A stretch of DNA of 64,000 nt from Bryum argenteum (taxonomy: Eukaryota > Streptophyta > Bryopsida > Bryales > Bryaceae): contig CM073325.1 of assembly GCA_037043015.1 (NCBI GenBank), positions 11,573,001 to 11,637,000 of the forward strand. The letters run 5' to 3'. Positions 12,763 through 24,887 of this stretch are shown here, one piece after another. Within the stretch, counting starts at the first letter, position 1; each line of letters starts with the position of its first letter. The notes under the pieces were generated by a model. That model was not told the DNA's origin. It ran no database searches and saw nothing but the letters and a program-made list of their open reading frames with translations. The translations under genes were made by a program, and so were the position numbers.

Positions 12763-15700
12763 TTACCTCCAGGACTTACCACCTCTGACTTTTGCGGATG
12801 CATGGGACTTGAGTTTCTTACTCAAAACAAGCTTCTGCATTTTCCCGTACGCTTCATTCCACGTTCGAGGTTGCTTGCGATGAGTCTCCTTTTCCTCAGG
12901 AGGAGGAGAGTCGGATGTATCGGAACCGTTGTCAGAAGTCTCCATTATACTACCTGTCTCACCATCTGCAATGGTCATGAAACAATAATTTTAGCCTTCA
13001 ACATCCTGCAGAAAGAAGAAATGCCAGTCTCTTTATCAAAGGCAGATTGTGGTGGACTTCCACATCTAAACTGATAAGCCAATTAACAAAGACTAATAAG
13101 ATTGAGGATGCCTGAAGAGGCTACTTTTATCCAATCTCACAGACGTTAAGGGCGAGAAACAGATTTTCATGGGTGGGGGATGGTATGATGAGGACATCAA
13201 GTACCTATCTCGACCACTCGCTCAAGAAGTTCGTCCATCTCATGGTCACTCAGCTCCTGTGGTGCAGAGCAGTCGGCCCTACAACAAAAATGTGATACGT
13301 AAGTATTCAGGTCAAGACAAGGAGGGCCCTTTTAGTAGCATGTCCACTGGTAACATCTATAACGAAACACGAAAGCATAACTTGACCGGCGCCAACCTTC
13401 TCGGATCCCACTCGTTTTCTGAACAGATCCAACTTGCAGGCACGAATGCGTCGGCCGGGAGCCTTCGCCAGCATCCACAGTCATCGCATTTCACCCACTG
13501 GTCATCCCTAGACTTGCACAAATTGAATTCCACTTAGTAAAGGTCTAGCAGCTCATAGAAAGAATACGTGATTGACGCTGAACGTAAGTCTCGGATACAG
13601 AGGCACATTAGTTACAGTGGACTTCGCACAACTGACATCGTCCATTATCGTGCTTGGAAATACCTCTATCAATTGTATTCGAGTTACACAAATTTAACAA
13701 AACTAGACGTAACGGAGGGAATCTTACTCGGGAATTTCAGCGCTGTAAAAAGTTTTCTTCGTAAGAACCGGAGGCTCCTGCTTAGACATAAATCCAAAAT
13801 TAGTGAATACAGTTTGGAAGGCTAAGATGCAGTAAGTGGTGATGGAAATTAGGTGCACTTGTACTCAGGCAGACAACAAAATGAGCACCTCTTCAAAGAC
13901 GCTTGTAACGCAATATCTAAGCTGGTGAGTTTTTCCCACTCCATGTACAAAATAGGTCAAATATACTAAGATGTCTATCAGAATATTGAGGGTCACCTCG
14001 CATTCTTCGACCTCATATCCTTGAACGACGGTGGTGCTAACGGTAGCACCAGGAGGAGGCCGAAAGAGATTCTGAATATACTTCCAATCGTAGTAGTCGT
14101 CCACAGTCAATCTCGGACTCGTTTCTTCTGAGTCCAATGAGTCCGGTTCCATATTTACATAATCAAAGAGCTCCGGAGTGATGGATTGTCTCACTCTTGA
14201 ACAATTCGTCGTCATTGCTTCATCATTCGGCAAGTAATCTATTGATTTTGATGCAAGAGTAGGTGGAATATGTGGAGACAATCTCCTCCTTTTTCTCAAG
14301 CTAGAGGATCTACTTAAACCAATATCGACACCTGCAGGTGCTGTAGAAAGGTCTTCGCGCAGTTCAGCTTCGCCCTCTTCAGCATGAATTTTGAGAACTC
14401 TCTCAGAAAGCACCCGATCTTCTAGCTCATTCTCCGAGGCATTGAGTTTGATAGTTTTGCTATGCTGGTGAGCAAGAACACCCTCCAGTTAGCGATTTAC
14501 TTCTTAAGAAAAAATATCCCCCTACAAAATCAACAAGAATTCTCTATTATATGACTTTCAGGTGAGGACCGTTACAAAATTCGTAGCTCTGAACGTAGTG
14601 AACATATCCTCGTCAGAGGAACGACGTTTCAAACAAGTACAACATTAATGCCAACCGAGGACGCACGAGAAGATTCGTTCGAAAACAGTAGTACGAAGAA
14701 AACACTACAATGATCTAGGTCTGAAAGAATAGAGCTCGTAAAAGGTGTGCAGGCATATTTTGTAGCACACGTAGTATCGGAAGCGGGAGACAGATGTGGC
14801 TTGCTTAGCTCATGAGTATAAATATTGGATAGTACAGGGAATACTGTGGGCACCACTCTCTAGAATGGACGTCACAAAGGATAAGGAGCATAGAAGCAGA
14901 CCTTTGAGGAGGCGGGTTCTTGTTTGCGGATACCTATGAGTAGAGTTCCTTCTGGCTCCAACCTGCTGAAGTAGACTAGATCAACAGAAGCAAGTGCCAA
15001 AGAGTGGTGATTAAAACAATCGTTGCATCAGATTGAGCACAGGTGAGGAACACCATGTGCAATTGAAGCCAAACAACAAATAGAGAATGACGTCACCCAC
15101 AAGGATAGCGAAAGTGGTGACCTGATATTACAGGACTGAGATGGCTAGCAACAGAAAAAGATCAAAAGGGAGAAACTCATGTAAACGGCTAAAGAAATTC
15201 CTGCACCTGTATCACCACCGCGTAGATTTCTTGCTTGAACGTACGGGTAGAATCTTTTGAAGTAATAAATTCGACTCTCTTTACTATACCAGAAGCAAAA
15301 TTCGAAGGACCACGTCCTTCCTTCTTCATCTACGAGCGACATCCAGGCGCCTCCTGGCTTGGAAAGTGGGGGAAAGTGCTCCTATAACAACACCCAACAA
15401 CCAATCACTCATGAAGCATAAATAACCATGCAGAAAGACAAAGACTCTTCGCCATCTCCTTCGGCGCTCGACTGAGAATCATGAGAGGAAATCAGGTACT
15501 TGTACACACCTCCACTTTGCGCTTCGGGAGAACAAAATGCCCAGTGCTCCTACAATCGGTAGCACTCACCACTTTATCAAACAGAAAGACTGAATTCGTC
15601 TCAGATCTGTTAACCACGTCAAGAACACAACGGATAGATAAAGCCTGGAACGCATCATCACTGGAGAAACTCTACACTCCTTATCGGTGAAGTGAGCCTA

Positions 15701-16206
15701 ACTGGAATGCAATCAATATCAAACGAACGATCGATCCGACAAATTACTTGTGTAGGATACAGTTTCTCTGTGAGGGACGATAGCCTCGCGTCTGTGAGGG
15801 GAGGAGAGTTGACAGACATCGAACGTGGCACAGCGGGTAACCTAGCCCTTTCTTCACTAGCTGGAGCCTCTGCAAGCATCAAATATCACTTCAGAGGGAA
15901 AGCAGCTCAATAAATATCAAAATACTTTTTCATGAAAAGCAAGAATGAATCTTACTGCAGCACGAGGCGCAGAATGCCTGCTTATGACTTTCATTATAGA
16001 AGGTGCTGATTTCGTCTCCTACTTAGCTAAAGACAATCCGAGAAAGCAAGCTACTTGACCATACGCAAATTCACGAGTGGATATACCTGACAATGGTCCA
16101 TACTCAGGGGGATGTGAAACCTCGAGATCTAAGGGACTACGTGTTCCTTGATGAGCAACTGTTAGATCCTTTCCCAAGACGCATCCTACTAGTAGACTTG
16201 TACCAC
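12763..16206 (-). CDS. VAL/HSI2-like B3 + CW zinc-finger transcriptional repressor (5' end not resolved)
   Basis: The family binds RY DNA elements by its B3 domain and reads histone H3K4 methylation by its CW finger to silence seed-maturation genes in the nucleus. Exons by phase: (16087-16206, 15956-16018 tentative), 15748-15869, 15510-15644, 15207-15381, 14902-14975, 13997-14464, 13728-13777, 13397-13507, 13205-13278, 12763-12965. B3 spans three exons: LFDKVVSATDCRSTGHFVLP, EHFPPLSKPGG, WSFEFCFWYSKESRIYYF, GGDT, then YFSRLEPEGTLLIG. The CW finger follows: QWVKCDDCGCWRRLPADAF, WIC and ADCSAPQEL, keeping the four cysteines. Between them lies the family linker LFRPPPGATV and EPPVLTKKTF. B3 recognition positions are diverged from VAL1. 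I could not find the N-terminal PHD-like domain or the C-terminal EAR motif. Confidence 0.85.
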
Positions 16207-17900
16207 CTGTACACATCCCCGAACCATTACATACAGCAAAGTCAAGCTTATCAACAGAGGCTTGCACGCTTGAAAGGCATCGACGCACCAGTAAATGACA
16301 TCTGAAGCTGTCGAAGATTGCACACAGATAACTTGGCAGTGCCTACCAGGAATCAAACAGGTGGACGCCGTCGTCGCCAAAGCACGTGAACTTCCCTTCG
16401 CAGCAGTCTCAGCGCCACTTACTACGTGAATTCTGACCTTCTTCTCCACTGGCATCTCTTCCCAAAAGAGAATGCGATATGATTTGCTTGTGATTCATGC
16501 ATCACTCGAATGGTCACCACTAAGCATCTGAAACTTCCCCTAGCGTTGCCATACTTAGGGTCACCACAGCACTATCTTTACTTTCAGATGCTCGTCAGAA
16601 TAACCTTCCGTAATATCCAAACCTTGAATCACGAGAAACATCCCTCGCAAACTGCATCCAGCGAGTAACGTTCACCATCGCCCTGAGACTTCCGTGATAT
16701 CCAATTCTTGACCTGCACCAGGACCAGAGTATCATAAACATATAACGCGAGCACCAAAACCTCGTCACTTCACAATTATCTAAACCTCAGCATCGAAGGA
16801 AATTCATCAAAACCGCATCAGCAATAACTGAATTTTCTGAAAAAACATGTCGGCAGCACACCTCCGTAATAATCAAAGGATAACTCTTGAAGACGTTCAC
16901 CGAAACATACACACTGTAGCTTCATGCAAGCAAGTCCATACTGAACTCAATTACACTCTTCAAATCACAAGTTCTTTAAGCATACCGAGCAACACAAACT
17001 GATTAAACGTAGAGTCCAATGCTACCTTCCAATGAAAATTTCAAGAATCAATGCTACCTAAAAAAAACCGGTGCTTAGGACCTAACACACCTGCACATTC
17101 GACGGACAGATAACGTACGAGTAATCTCAAAAGCCGGATGAGATTTATTGTCGCCGTGTTATGGTGATAAACGAGACAAACTCATGACATGATTGCACTG
17201 AGCGCCAAAAGCTTCTCACTTGTTTCTTGTCAATAGTTTCTACACCAATGCTTTGCTAGTGTTTGGAGTCTCTTGATCATGCCTGCTTGTTGTGGCCGCG
17301 GGAAATCTAGAACTACAGCAGGGAGGAGGAGCCTGACTCGACGAGGAGAATCGATCGCACGCGAACTGTATGCAGGAGCATTCACCGATCTCATTCAAAA
17401 CTTCCGTCCACATCTGAATTGCTCACCAGCGGATTCTAACCCTAGGAAACAAGAGATGATGAAGCGAATTGCGAGGAAATTGAAAGTAGACCTGCGAGCG
17501 TGTGATACATTGACTTGAGCGCGCTCGGAATCTGGCTGGCTAGCAATGGAGATGGTGAATCTTGCAAAGGGCCAGGTTGCAAGATCTGTGAGTTGGAAAT
17601 GGCCAGTAGCGATGGAAGTATATTTGGGAAAACGAAGAGGGAGGTGAAAGAGATACCGACTGCCGGTCCCGAGAGGGAATGTGGTGGGCCGCATTACCGT
17701 TGAGTGTGGCGGTCCCGGAATAGCAGCGGCCTCCATCGGCGCCGCTATTCCCGCCCCCAATTCGTCTTCCCCTTTTGAAGATCCTGCTGCAGTGCTGCAG
17801 TCCTGCCACACTCATTTATTGTTGGTGGCTGCTGTACCGGTACCCGACCCACTCTGCAACTTCAGCCGCTGGTTAGATCTTGGAAATCACGTTGCACTAA
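16207..17900 (-). other. Probable 5' part of the VAL-like gene
   Basis: GC content rises near 17280-17850 as in a leader or first exon. A minus-strand ATG at 17815 opens a GC-rich 91-codon frame and another at 16456 opens a frame ending in a GTAAGT donor, but neither could be joined to the B3 exons with confidence. The plus-strand frame 17279-17518 (79 codons, Arg/Lys-rich) matches nothing I know and may be a shadow. Confidence 0.35.
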
Positions 17901-18167
17901 TGTAAAGAGGCCCCTAGTGGTGCCTAGTGCAAAACAAATATCGTTCAATTATGATTGCGTTGAGTTAGTGGTGGAATCTCTTTTCTACGTCGATAGTTGT
18001 TTATTAAGGAAAAAAGTAAAGTGTGAATCATCATTTTCAATCATAAACAAGAGAGTAGTGGATACTTCTTTCTTTTTGGAGATTAATTTTTTATCTCTTA
18101 GAAAAATTTACATAGAATTCTTATCAAATTTATCCAATAATTCTAAATTTATCAAATCTATATTACA

Positions 18168-18235
18168 ATACAGGAGGCTTTGTCTCACACGACGGTTCCG
18201 CGCTGGAATCCGTCGTGGAGACTTGCCTCCTGTAT
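18168..18235. ncRNA. GC-rich perfect-arm stem-loop
   Basis: Arms ATACAGGAGGC (18168-18178) and GCCTCCTGTAT (18225-18235) pair. Pairing continues through GTCTC with GAGAC and through CACGACGG with CCGTCGTG around a 14-nt loop, 68 nt in all. It is GC-rich within very AT-rich flanks, about 300 bp upstream of the kinase-like ORF. It could be a small-RNA precursor, a tiny inverted-repeat element, or a structured RNA. No known family is recognised. Confidence 0.45.
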
Positions 18236-18538
18236 CCACACAACCAATATTGGAATAGAAAGTAAAAAAACTAGAAGTAGATTGTAGCTAAATCTATGAC
18301 TTAGAATTAAAGTAGGAACTGAAAGTAAAAAGAGTAGGAGTAGACTGTTGGTCTTTTGAGAAAGGAACTTCTCTCAAAGAGATAAGATTGTTTTAGACCT
18401 ACGGTTAAAAGATAGGAAGATCTATGCGTTAGCTCTAAAATTGGAATATAAAATAAAAAGACTAGAAGTAGTCTTTAGTTTTTTTAGGTATTTAGATAGT
18501 AAAAAGATATAAATGTGTTAGAAAGAAATAGGTAGCGG

Positions 18539-19682
18539 ATGTCTTTTGAGAGGTTTGATAGTCTTATTTGCGAGGAGGTCAATAGTGGTACCACTAATTT
18601 TAAAAATTGGATGCTTCAATTTTTAGATCCTTTTGATCCCAATTTTGACTCTTTAATGACAAAAATTTCATGGCTTGATGCCGAGTTGATGAAAATTAGT
18701 AATTGAACCTCGTAGGTTAGTACATGGGATAAACAAAGATCCATTAGATGGATCTTTGTTGCATTTCCTCCCACTCGATGCAGAGGTTATTGATTTGAAC
18801 GGTAATAGGGAGGTTGCTAGACGTAGCTACGGTGTGATTTTTAAGTGTCACATAATAGGAGTCGATTTCATTCCAAGAGAAGAGGAGTACGCTTGTAAAG
18901 CCTTCATTAGTACTGTTCATAGAAATAGTTTTCAATCAATGAACATAGAAGCCACAAGTTGTCCTTTGGTCCATCCTCTATTTATGAAATTATTTGCCAT
19001 ACATCCTTCTAAACCGCATGGATATATGCGATGGTGGAATGCTGGAACTTTGAGAAGTATGGTCTTGAAGCGCAATGGAAAATCACGTATGGAGCCAGGA
19101 GTGGATGCTGACAATGTGAAGTTGTTTCAACGACTACGAATCCGATTGTCTTGGCACTTTTTATTTGGTATGTTATTTCTGTATAAAAATGGTAGCATAC
19201 ATTGTGATTTGTCTCCCGACAACATCTTATTACACAGAGAAGAAGATAATATGTACATAGGTGTTTGTGATTGGGGATTTGCATGTAAGATAGAGTTTCC
19301 TCTGCTATCCAACTATGCATATCCATCACAAAAAGAATTGGAGGCAGATAGAATAAGACGGCCTTGGGTGGATCCATCTTTACTGAGTGTTTATGGATCA
19401 AAAGTAGCTAAATTTAGTTTAGCTACTGATGTGTATGTTACATCAAGGATAGCATCTTGGATTATAGGGCCTTTTGATGAAGACAGTGAGATTTCGTCCA
19501 CAGATTATGAGATATACACTCATGGCCTATGGTTGCTCAGTAGTGAACCTGCAAACGAATGTTATAATACCCTTTTACAAAGAGTAAAGGGATTCCAACG
19601 GTCAATACCCATTTTGAGGAATGATCCAATAGAGACCATGTTTGAGACCATTGATGTATATTTTATTAATCTAAATATATAA
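18539..19682 (+). pseudogene. Atypical protein-kinase-like gene, single exon, split by a frameshift
   Basis: Two overlapping frames make one kinase-like protein. The first (18539-18706, 55 codons, MSFERFDSLICEEVNSGTTN...) ends in TGA. The second is open from 18693 to 19682 without an ATG near its start, so a one-base shift around 18693-18703 probably separates them. The second frame shows a VAIK-like YACKAF, a catalytic loop HCDLSPDNILL (HRD changed to HCD), CDWGFA in place of DFG, and a WVDP block where APE would be. The catalytic Asp, the Asn of the loop and the metal-binding Asp are kept, the glycine loop is weak. No introns. Weakly placed in eukaryotic protein kinases; activity uncertain. 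If the frameshift is a sequence error, this is an intact gene of about 370 residues. Confidence 0.7.
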
Positions 19683-20414
19683 ATTCGATATGTATTTTTT
19701 AATATTTTCTGTATAAACTTATTTGAAGTTTATGAATGTTTTATAGCTTTAGGCAATCCAAGTTGAACGTGCTCAACGGCACGGGTCCCACTAGTTTATT
19801 TATAATTCTTATCATTTGAAAAGTTATACAAAAACTTATTTTCTCATATCTACCGCTACGTCCTTGTGCACCATCTTGATAATCATGGATTTGAACTTGA
19901 GTTAAGCCTTTTGTTTTTTGGATGTAATATTGAATCTCATGTGATTCAATGTGCTTGCAGTCAAAGTTTTAAGAAACGTCGGTTGTATAATTTAAAGTAA
20001 GAAACAACGAAAGGTAGCCTCCACAATATAGTTTTTGAAAAGGTTTTGTTCAATCACACAAAACGACATAAAAAAATATGTATATATGAATCTTATGGTG
20101 TGGCCTTGGGTCTCAAAGATCCTCAACACACAACTTCAAAATTATATTCCACTTCTTCATAAACTCTATGAGAAAAATTAACCATATTTTTAAATGCATC
20201 TCAACGAAGAGATTTAAATTTCTTTTGTTGAAGTCTTCATTCAATGATGAAAAGGTGACATTTACCAAATTGGAATATTACTATGGAACCCACGTCCCGA
20301 CATCAGGTTTGTATGCTTAAAAACCTCTACTACATTGGTGACAAACAACCTCAAGCTCAAAGTGTCCTATCAACTATTTTGTTATCAATGCAAACATTTG
20401 AAGGTCGCACAACT

Positions 20415-20504
<90 letters not shown>

Positions 20505-20553
20505 TCGATAAAAACTTTAGTAAGTCAAAGTGTTTCCAACAGCCTGAAAGACT
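19683..20553. other. Intergenic DNA with (AT)n
   Basis: AT-rich and non-coding. It contains a pure (AT)n microsatellite of about 41 units at 20417-20499. The sequence after it leads into the target-site duplication of the Mutator-like element. Confidence 0.6.
20417..20499. repeat. (AT)n microsatellite, about 41 units
   Basis: An uninterrupted dinucleotide tract of 83 bp, self-complementary and likely length-variable. Confidence 0.97.
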
Positions 20554-21234
20554 CTCAAAATGGGGTAAGGGTTCGTGGCAGCTACCAAGCCGACGAGACC
20601 CTTACCCCGTCCATCCAGCTTCATCCCCGCCCCTGCCCGAACTGCCGCGACTGCTGCTGCCCCACCCCACAGCCGCGGGCCCCTCTGCTCTCCGTCCGTC
20701 TTCTCTCCGGAGCAGCGCAGCGCCGCCGTTCTTTTCCGGAGTCCGAAGCCCTGCTGTTGCTGCTGTTGTGGCCTCTCGTTGCACTTGCCCCCTACTTTGT
20801 CTTTCAATTCCCTTCTCACCTAATTCTGTAGTCGGCACATGTAGTTTCAATTTCATAGAACAAGGAGATCATACTTGAAGGTCAGTGCGCGCGATCGCTT
20901 TCCTTCAAAGCGAACGAATTGAATGCAGGAGAATTTGTTTGCTCGTGTGCATGACGATTGATCATGCATTATAATTGCGTTCAGATTCGAGATTGCAATA
21001 GTGAACAGTGTTGTTACCAATTTTTGTTGCTTATATACAATGAATTGTTTAAAGTTTAAGAATGAACATGGATAGGGTATTGAATAAGCTAGGGATTAGG
21101 GTTTAAGTTTAACTTCAATCTGAGCTAGTCCAAGCGTTAAAATCATCTCATCCCCCGTTTTACCTATTTATTACCTATTTTTCAATGTTCCACTGGTGTT
21201 CGTACGGATACTAGTATTTGTCCCCGCAGTTGTC

Positions 21235-21840
21235 GTGTGGTGCGAATAAAAGATAAGATGTAGGATAGGGGATTAGATAAGGTATTGTGAAACATCTTTG
21301 AATTATAGCTGAAGCTTACTTAAATGAGTAATGACATTGTTTATAACAACATAGTGGATAGGGTATTGTCATATAGATTTGTACGAAGGTCACGTATGTA
21401 CGAGAATATATAAATAATACGTCACGTAATAATGTTTGACGTGCAGGTGTTTGAGTACAAGAAGTGCAAAGGAGAAATAGTTCTGTGGTGCGTATATAAG
21501 TTAAGATGTAGGGTACAAAAATCGATAGGATATTGTAAACAATATGTGAATCCCATCTGAAGCTTAATTGAATGGGTAATGGCAACCTTCATAACAATAC
21601 AATGGATAGAATATTGACATCAAGACTGGTATGAAGAACACATATGAGAAAGTATGAAAGTACACGAAGTGCAAATTCAAATAACAGTCATGTGGTGTGT
21701 ATATAAAATAAGATGTAGGATAGAAGACTAGATAGGGTACTATAAAAGATATGTGAATCTTAGTTGAAGCTTACTTAAACGAGTAATGGCATCCGTTATA
21801 ATAATACTACAGATAGGGTATTGACAGGACCAATCAATAC
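21235..21840. repeat. Subterminal tandem repeat inside the MULE, three copies
   Basis: The block AAGATGTAGGATAG recurs near 21254, 21501 and 21708. Each is followed by TATGTGAATC-like and GAAGCTTACTTAAA-GAGTAATGGCA sequences, then a GATAGGGTATTG motif. Unit length is about 210-250 bp with moderate divergence. Subterminal repeats are common in transposons as transposase-binding regions, but that role is an inference here. Confidence 0.65.
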
Positions 21841-21946
21841 CCTATCGGAGAAGTAATCTATTCACTCCCCATGTATCTATTTACTGTCTAGTTCCAAATG
21901 ATCGATTTCTTCGTGTCATCCTCTCAAACCAATCTTGGTTTCTTAA

Positions 21947-22917
21947 CCCCTAAACGTCCTTGGGGTATTTTTAGCCAAAAACTCATTTTCAAGAAAAGTG
22001 ATATAGATGAAAATAAAGATAAGCTATTCAGATCTCAACCGTACAAACTTGTAATAGACTTGTAGTAGATCATGTGGACCAAAACTTGACTCATGGACCT
22101 CATAGATTGCAAGATCGTAACATATTACTGCACAAAACAGGCTACAAAATACCATCATTTCCACTTTGAAGTGAAAATACTACCAACATGAAATTTGCAA
22201 TCAAAAAATCAGCAACTAGAAAGTTGTTCATCTTCATCTCAAAGACACTCTTGTACCAAAATAATTCATCAAAAAAAAATATCGGCTCAAATAGTAGCCT
22301 TGTAGTCGTGAAAACTGCCAAAAATTTTACAAAGGAAAAATAGTCCATAACTAGACCCCTCGCACTCAAATCCATGCCTTTTCTTCAATATATCCTCGAA
22401 TAGGTCAAGATTTCTACCACTAAAAATAGACTATAATTGGAATCCATCCCAAAAAATACAGTCAAAATCTAACGGTGGATGAAGGAGAGCTAGCTCTTCA
22501 AAATCATCCATTTTTTCACTTTTTGCATCGTAGAAACATCATTGCAAAGCCAATACCAAAGTTATCTAGATCAAAATACTTCCAACTACAAAGTTGTTGG
22601 GATGCATCTAAATATCAAACCTATGAAAAAAAACTAATGAAAAAGTATTTTAGATTTCACATAATTGGCTTGCGATGGTAAAACATGCCAAATGTTTGAA
22701 AAACCAAAGACAAAAGCTGCCTTCACTAATATCCATGCCATTTATTCATACTTCATTTTATGAGTCTACAAGTTTTACCACATAAACTAGACTTGATTTG
22801 TGACCAAACCCAAGTAATTTCATCAAAAACGGAGTTTGGATGAAGAAGTTATGGCTCTTCAAAGTTTCTGCCCTTCATCCAAAATGTCGTTTTTCGACAC
22901 TAGGGACGTTTAGGGGT
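21947..22917. mobile_element. TTAA-flanked TIR element, copy A (nested in the MULE)
   Basis: Ends CCCCTAAACGTCC... and ...GGGACGTTTAGGGG are inverted repeats, bordered on both sides by TTAA (21943-21946 and 22918-22921). The 971-bp body has no coding capacity. It contains two diverged copies of a 370-bp block (AACTAGAAAGTTGTT at 22214, AACTACAAAGTTGTT at 22584, each ending before ATCCATGCC), so it is internally duplicated. It interrupts the MULE and is therefore younger than it. Confidence 0.82.
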
Positions 22918-23660
22918 TAACATACTATTTCCTAAACCGTTATCCACGGTGTTGAATGGTGCACGAGGATGTAGGGAGTCATTTACACTATCTACATTCG
23001 AAGCCTTGATCTTCCCATACAAAATTCTAAATTCAGCAAGACCATGTTGAGCTAAAAGAAGCCCACCGTCTACCATAACATTTTTCATTTCTCGAACACT
23101 TTTTTTGAACTCCTTCATGATATTCGACAATTTCTTCTCGTCACTTTCATCATCAATAATCTCATCCACTACCAATTCCTCTGGCCATATTGCATTTGGG
23201 TCAATCCAATTAGGAAGATCGACATTAACATCATTCTTCTTCCACAAAACCACCATCTCCCTCCACATCTCCAAATGGATCTTCAACATCTGGGATATTA
23301 CACGCTTCAAACATAGGGATCACTCACCCCTTTTTGTTCCATACCACGTTCTATAGAACTCAACAATGGTATCAGTAGATAGCCCGAACATCTTCAAAAT
23401 AGCAACTTGATGTTTGCAGAAATTACCACAAATGGACCACTCACAATTACAACAAGCGTATTTTTTTCGTGTCATTCTACACCTTCTTCAAGTGATCGTT
23501 CCCCCAAAAGAAAATCATCAATCCGTGATGTAGGAATGCGAGCTTGTTTGCACGATACAAACTTCCCCTTCCCGGTTCGGATAGCATCATGCCAAATGAG
23601 ATCATAACGGGAGAACGGGTGTAGAGGGGTACTTTGAACCGCCGAAACTTGTGTCATTTT
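22918..23660 (-). pseudogene. Broken MULE transposase-like fragment with SWIM zinc finger
   Basis: On the minus strand, 23320-23475 reads YACCNCEWSICGNFCKHQVA followed by ILKMFGLSTDTIVEFYRTWYG, a SWIM-type CxC...CxH finger as found near the C-terminus of MULE transposases and in some host SWIM proteins. Upstream, 23476-23657 is open in a different frame. Downstream, an acidic, Lys-rich stretch (DEIIDDESDEKKLSNIMKEF, about 23150) is open in a third frame up to 22900. Stops and frame changes make it non-functional unless introns intervene. It is either a decayed transposase or a captured host fragment. Confidence 0.6.
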
Positions 23661-24727
23661 TCAATACCTTATTTTGCATAAAAACATGACACTAGATTAA
23701 GAAAAATGTAAAGCATATCAATATATTCCAAAAGAAACATAGGCATGTGCATTTTGAAGTATCAATTATATGAGTTATAACTACAAATATCAAGTGTAAG
23801 CACAATATCATATCAACTACAATACCCTATCTTACCTTACCAACAGTCAGTACACACATTAACTTTGTTACAATATCCTATCATACCCTATTCACAATCG
23901 GTGCACACATTCAGTTGTTGCATGTCTAGGTATAATGTTGTTCACGACCGAGAGTAATGCGAGCGATACCAGCGCAGTGGTGCTCGAACACGAAGAGGTG
24001 AAGTTTGTTGTCGCTTGGACATTTAAAGCAGGTTTAGGGTTTGAATCCCAGAGCGAAATCGGCGACCTAAACTAGTTGATTATTGCGAAAGGAATTGTCA
24101 AATACCTCCATCCGCACAAATACCAAAAGAGCATAAACGATCTAGGTTTTGTGAGACTGAGCAGCTGCCAATGAAGCGCCGGAGTGGACGTGCTCACAGC
24201 GGGGCTCCGGAGAGGAGACGAAAGCGCTGCGCTGCTCCGGAGAGGAGACGGACGGAGAGCGGAGGCTTGCGGCTGTCGGGCAGGGCAACGGCAGTCGCGG
24301 CAATTTGGGCAGGGGCGGGATGAAGCTGAATGGACGGAGGTAAGGGTCTCGTCGGCTTGGTAGCTGCCACGAACCCTTACCCCTCAAAATGTAATTAGGG
24401 ACCAGGGGTTGCTAAATGTAGCAGCCCTTTGAATCCACACCCTTTTTCAATGTATTGGCTAAAGGACCTTGCTAATGACCATGCTATGTTCTATATTTCC
24501 AATACATACAAGAAACCGAAGAGATTAGAAAGATATCAAACAAAAATAAATAAGACAGACGCTTATAAAGTTAATAATATAAGAAAGAAGTTAAAAATGA
24601 TGAAGATACATGAATACTCAAATGATGACGAAGGTTCACAACCATGAAGAACGTACTTTGGGTAATAATTTGGGTTTTAATATGGAGGGGTGAGTATTGG
24701 TAAGAGGGCTACGGCGGCCATTGCATC

Positions 24728-24885
24728 TGACAAGTTTAGTACAAAGGGTTAATGTGAGAGCCGCCAAAGGTTTTTAAAACTGACAAGTCTAGTACAAAGA
24801 GTTTATGTGAGAGCCTCCAAAGGTCTTTAAAAGTGCATCACGAGTCTAGTACAAAGGGTTTATGTGAGAGCCGCCAAAGGTCTTT
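24728..24885. repeat. Tandem repeat, three copies of about 53-57 bp
   Basis: Unit blocks GTCTAGTACAAAGGGTTTAT and GTGAGAGCCGCCAAAGGTCT repeat at offsets 24731, 24784 and 24841. The last copy abuts the TTAA of element copy B. Confidence 0.85.
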
Positions 24886-24887
24886 AA

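Larger units (their letters stand above)
20563..24382. mobile_element. Mutator-like element (MULE) with complete ends
   Basis: Flanked by a perfect 9-bp target-site duplication CTCAAAATG at 20554-20562 and 24383-24391. Terminal inverted repeats of about 190 bp (20563-20757 and 24196-24382) begin GGGTAAGGGTTCGTGGCAGC and are strikingly GC-rich inside an AT-rich body. A 9-bp duplication with long TIRs is the MULE signature. The 3820-bp element includes a later 971-bp insertion at 21947-22917, so its original length was about 2.85 kb. The left interior holds a three-copy subterminal repeat, the right interior a broken SWIM-finger frame on the minus strand. Non-autonomous by its present reading frames. 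Confidence 0.88.

Noticed and set aside
13169..13537. Plus-strand 122-codon frame
   Set aside because: It lies opposite the CW-finger exons of the minus-strand VAL-like gene, whose homology and splice phases are clear.
17279..17518. Arg/Lys-rich 79-codon plus-strand frame
   Set aside because: No homology recognised and it lies in the presumed 5' region of the minus-strand VAL-like gene. It could be real, but there is no support.
20283..20831. 182-codon frame crossing the (AT)n tract
   Set aside because: It joins the (AT)n tract to the MULE terminal repeat. The Ile-Tyr run is microsatellite, and the Pro/Arg-rich end is the GC-rich TIR read in frame.
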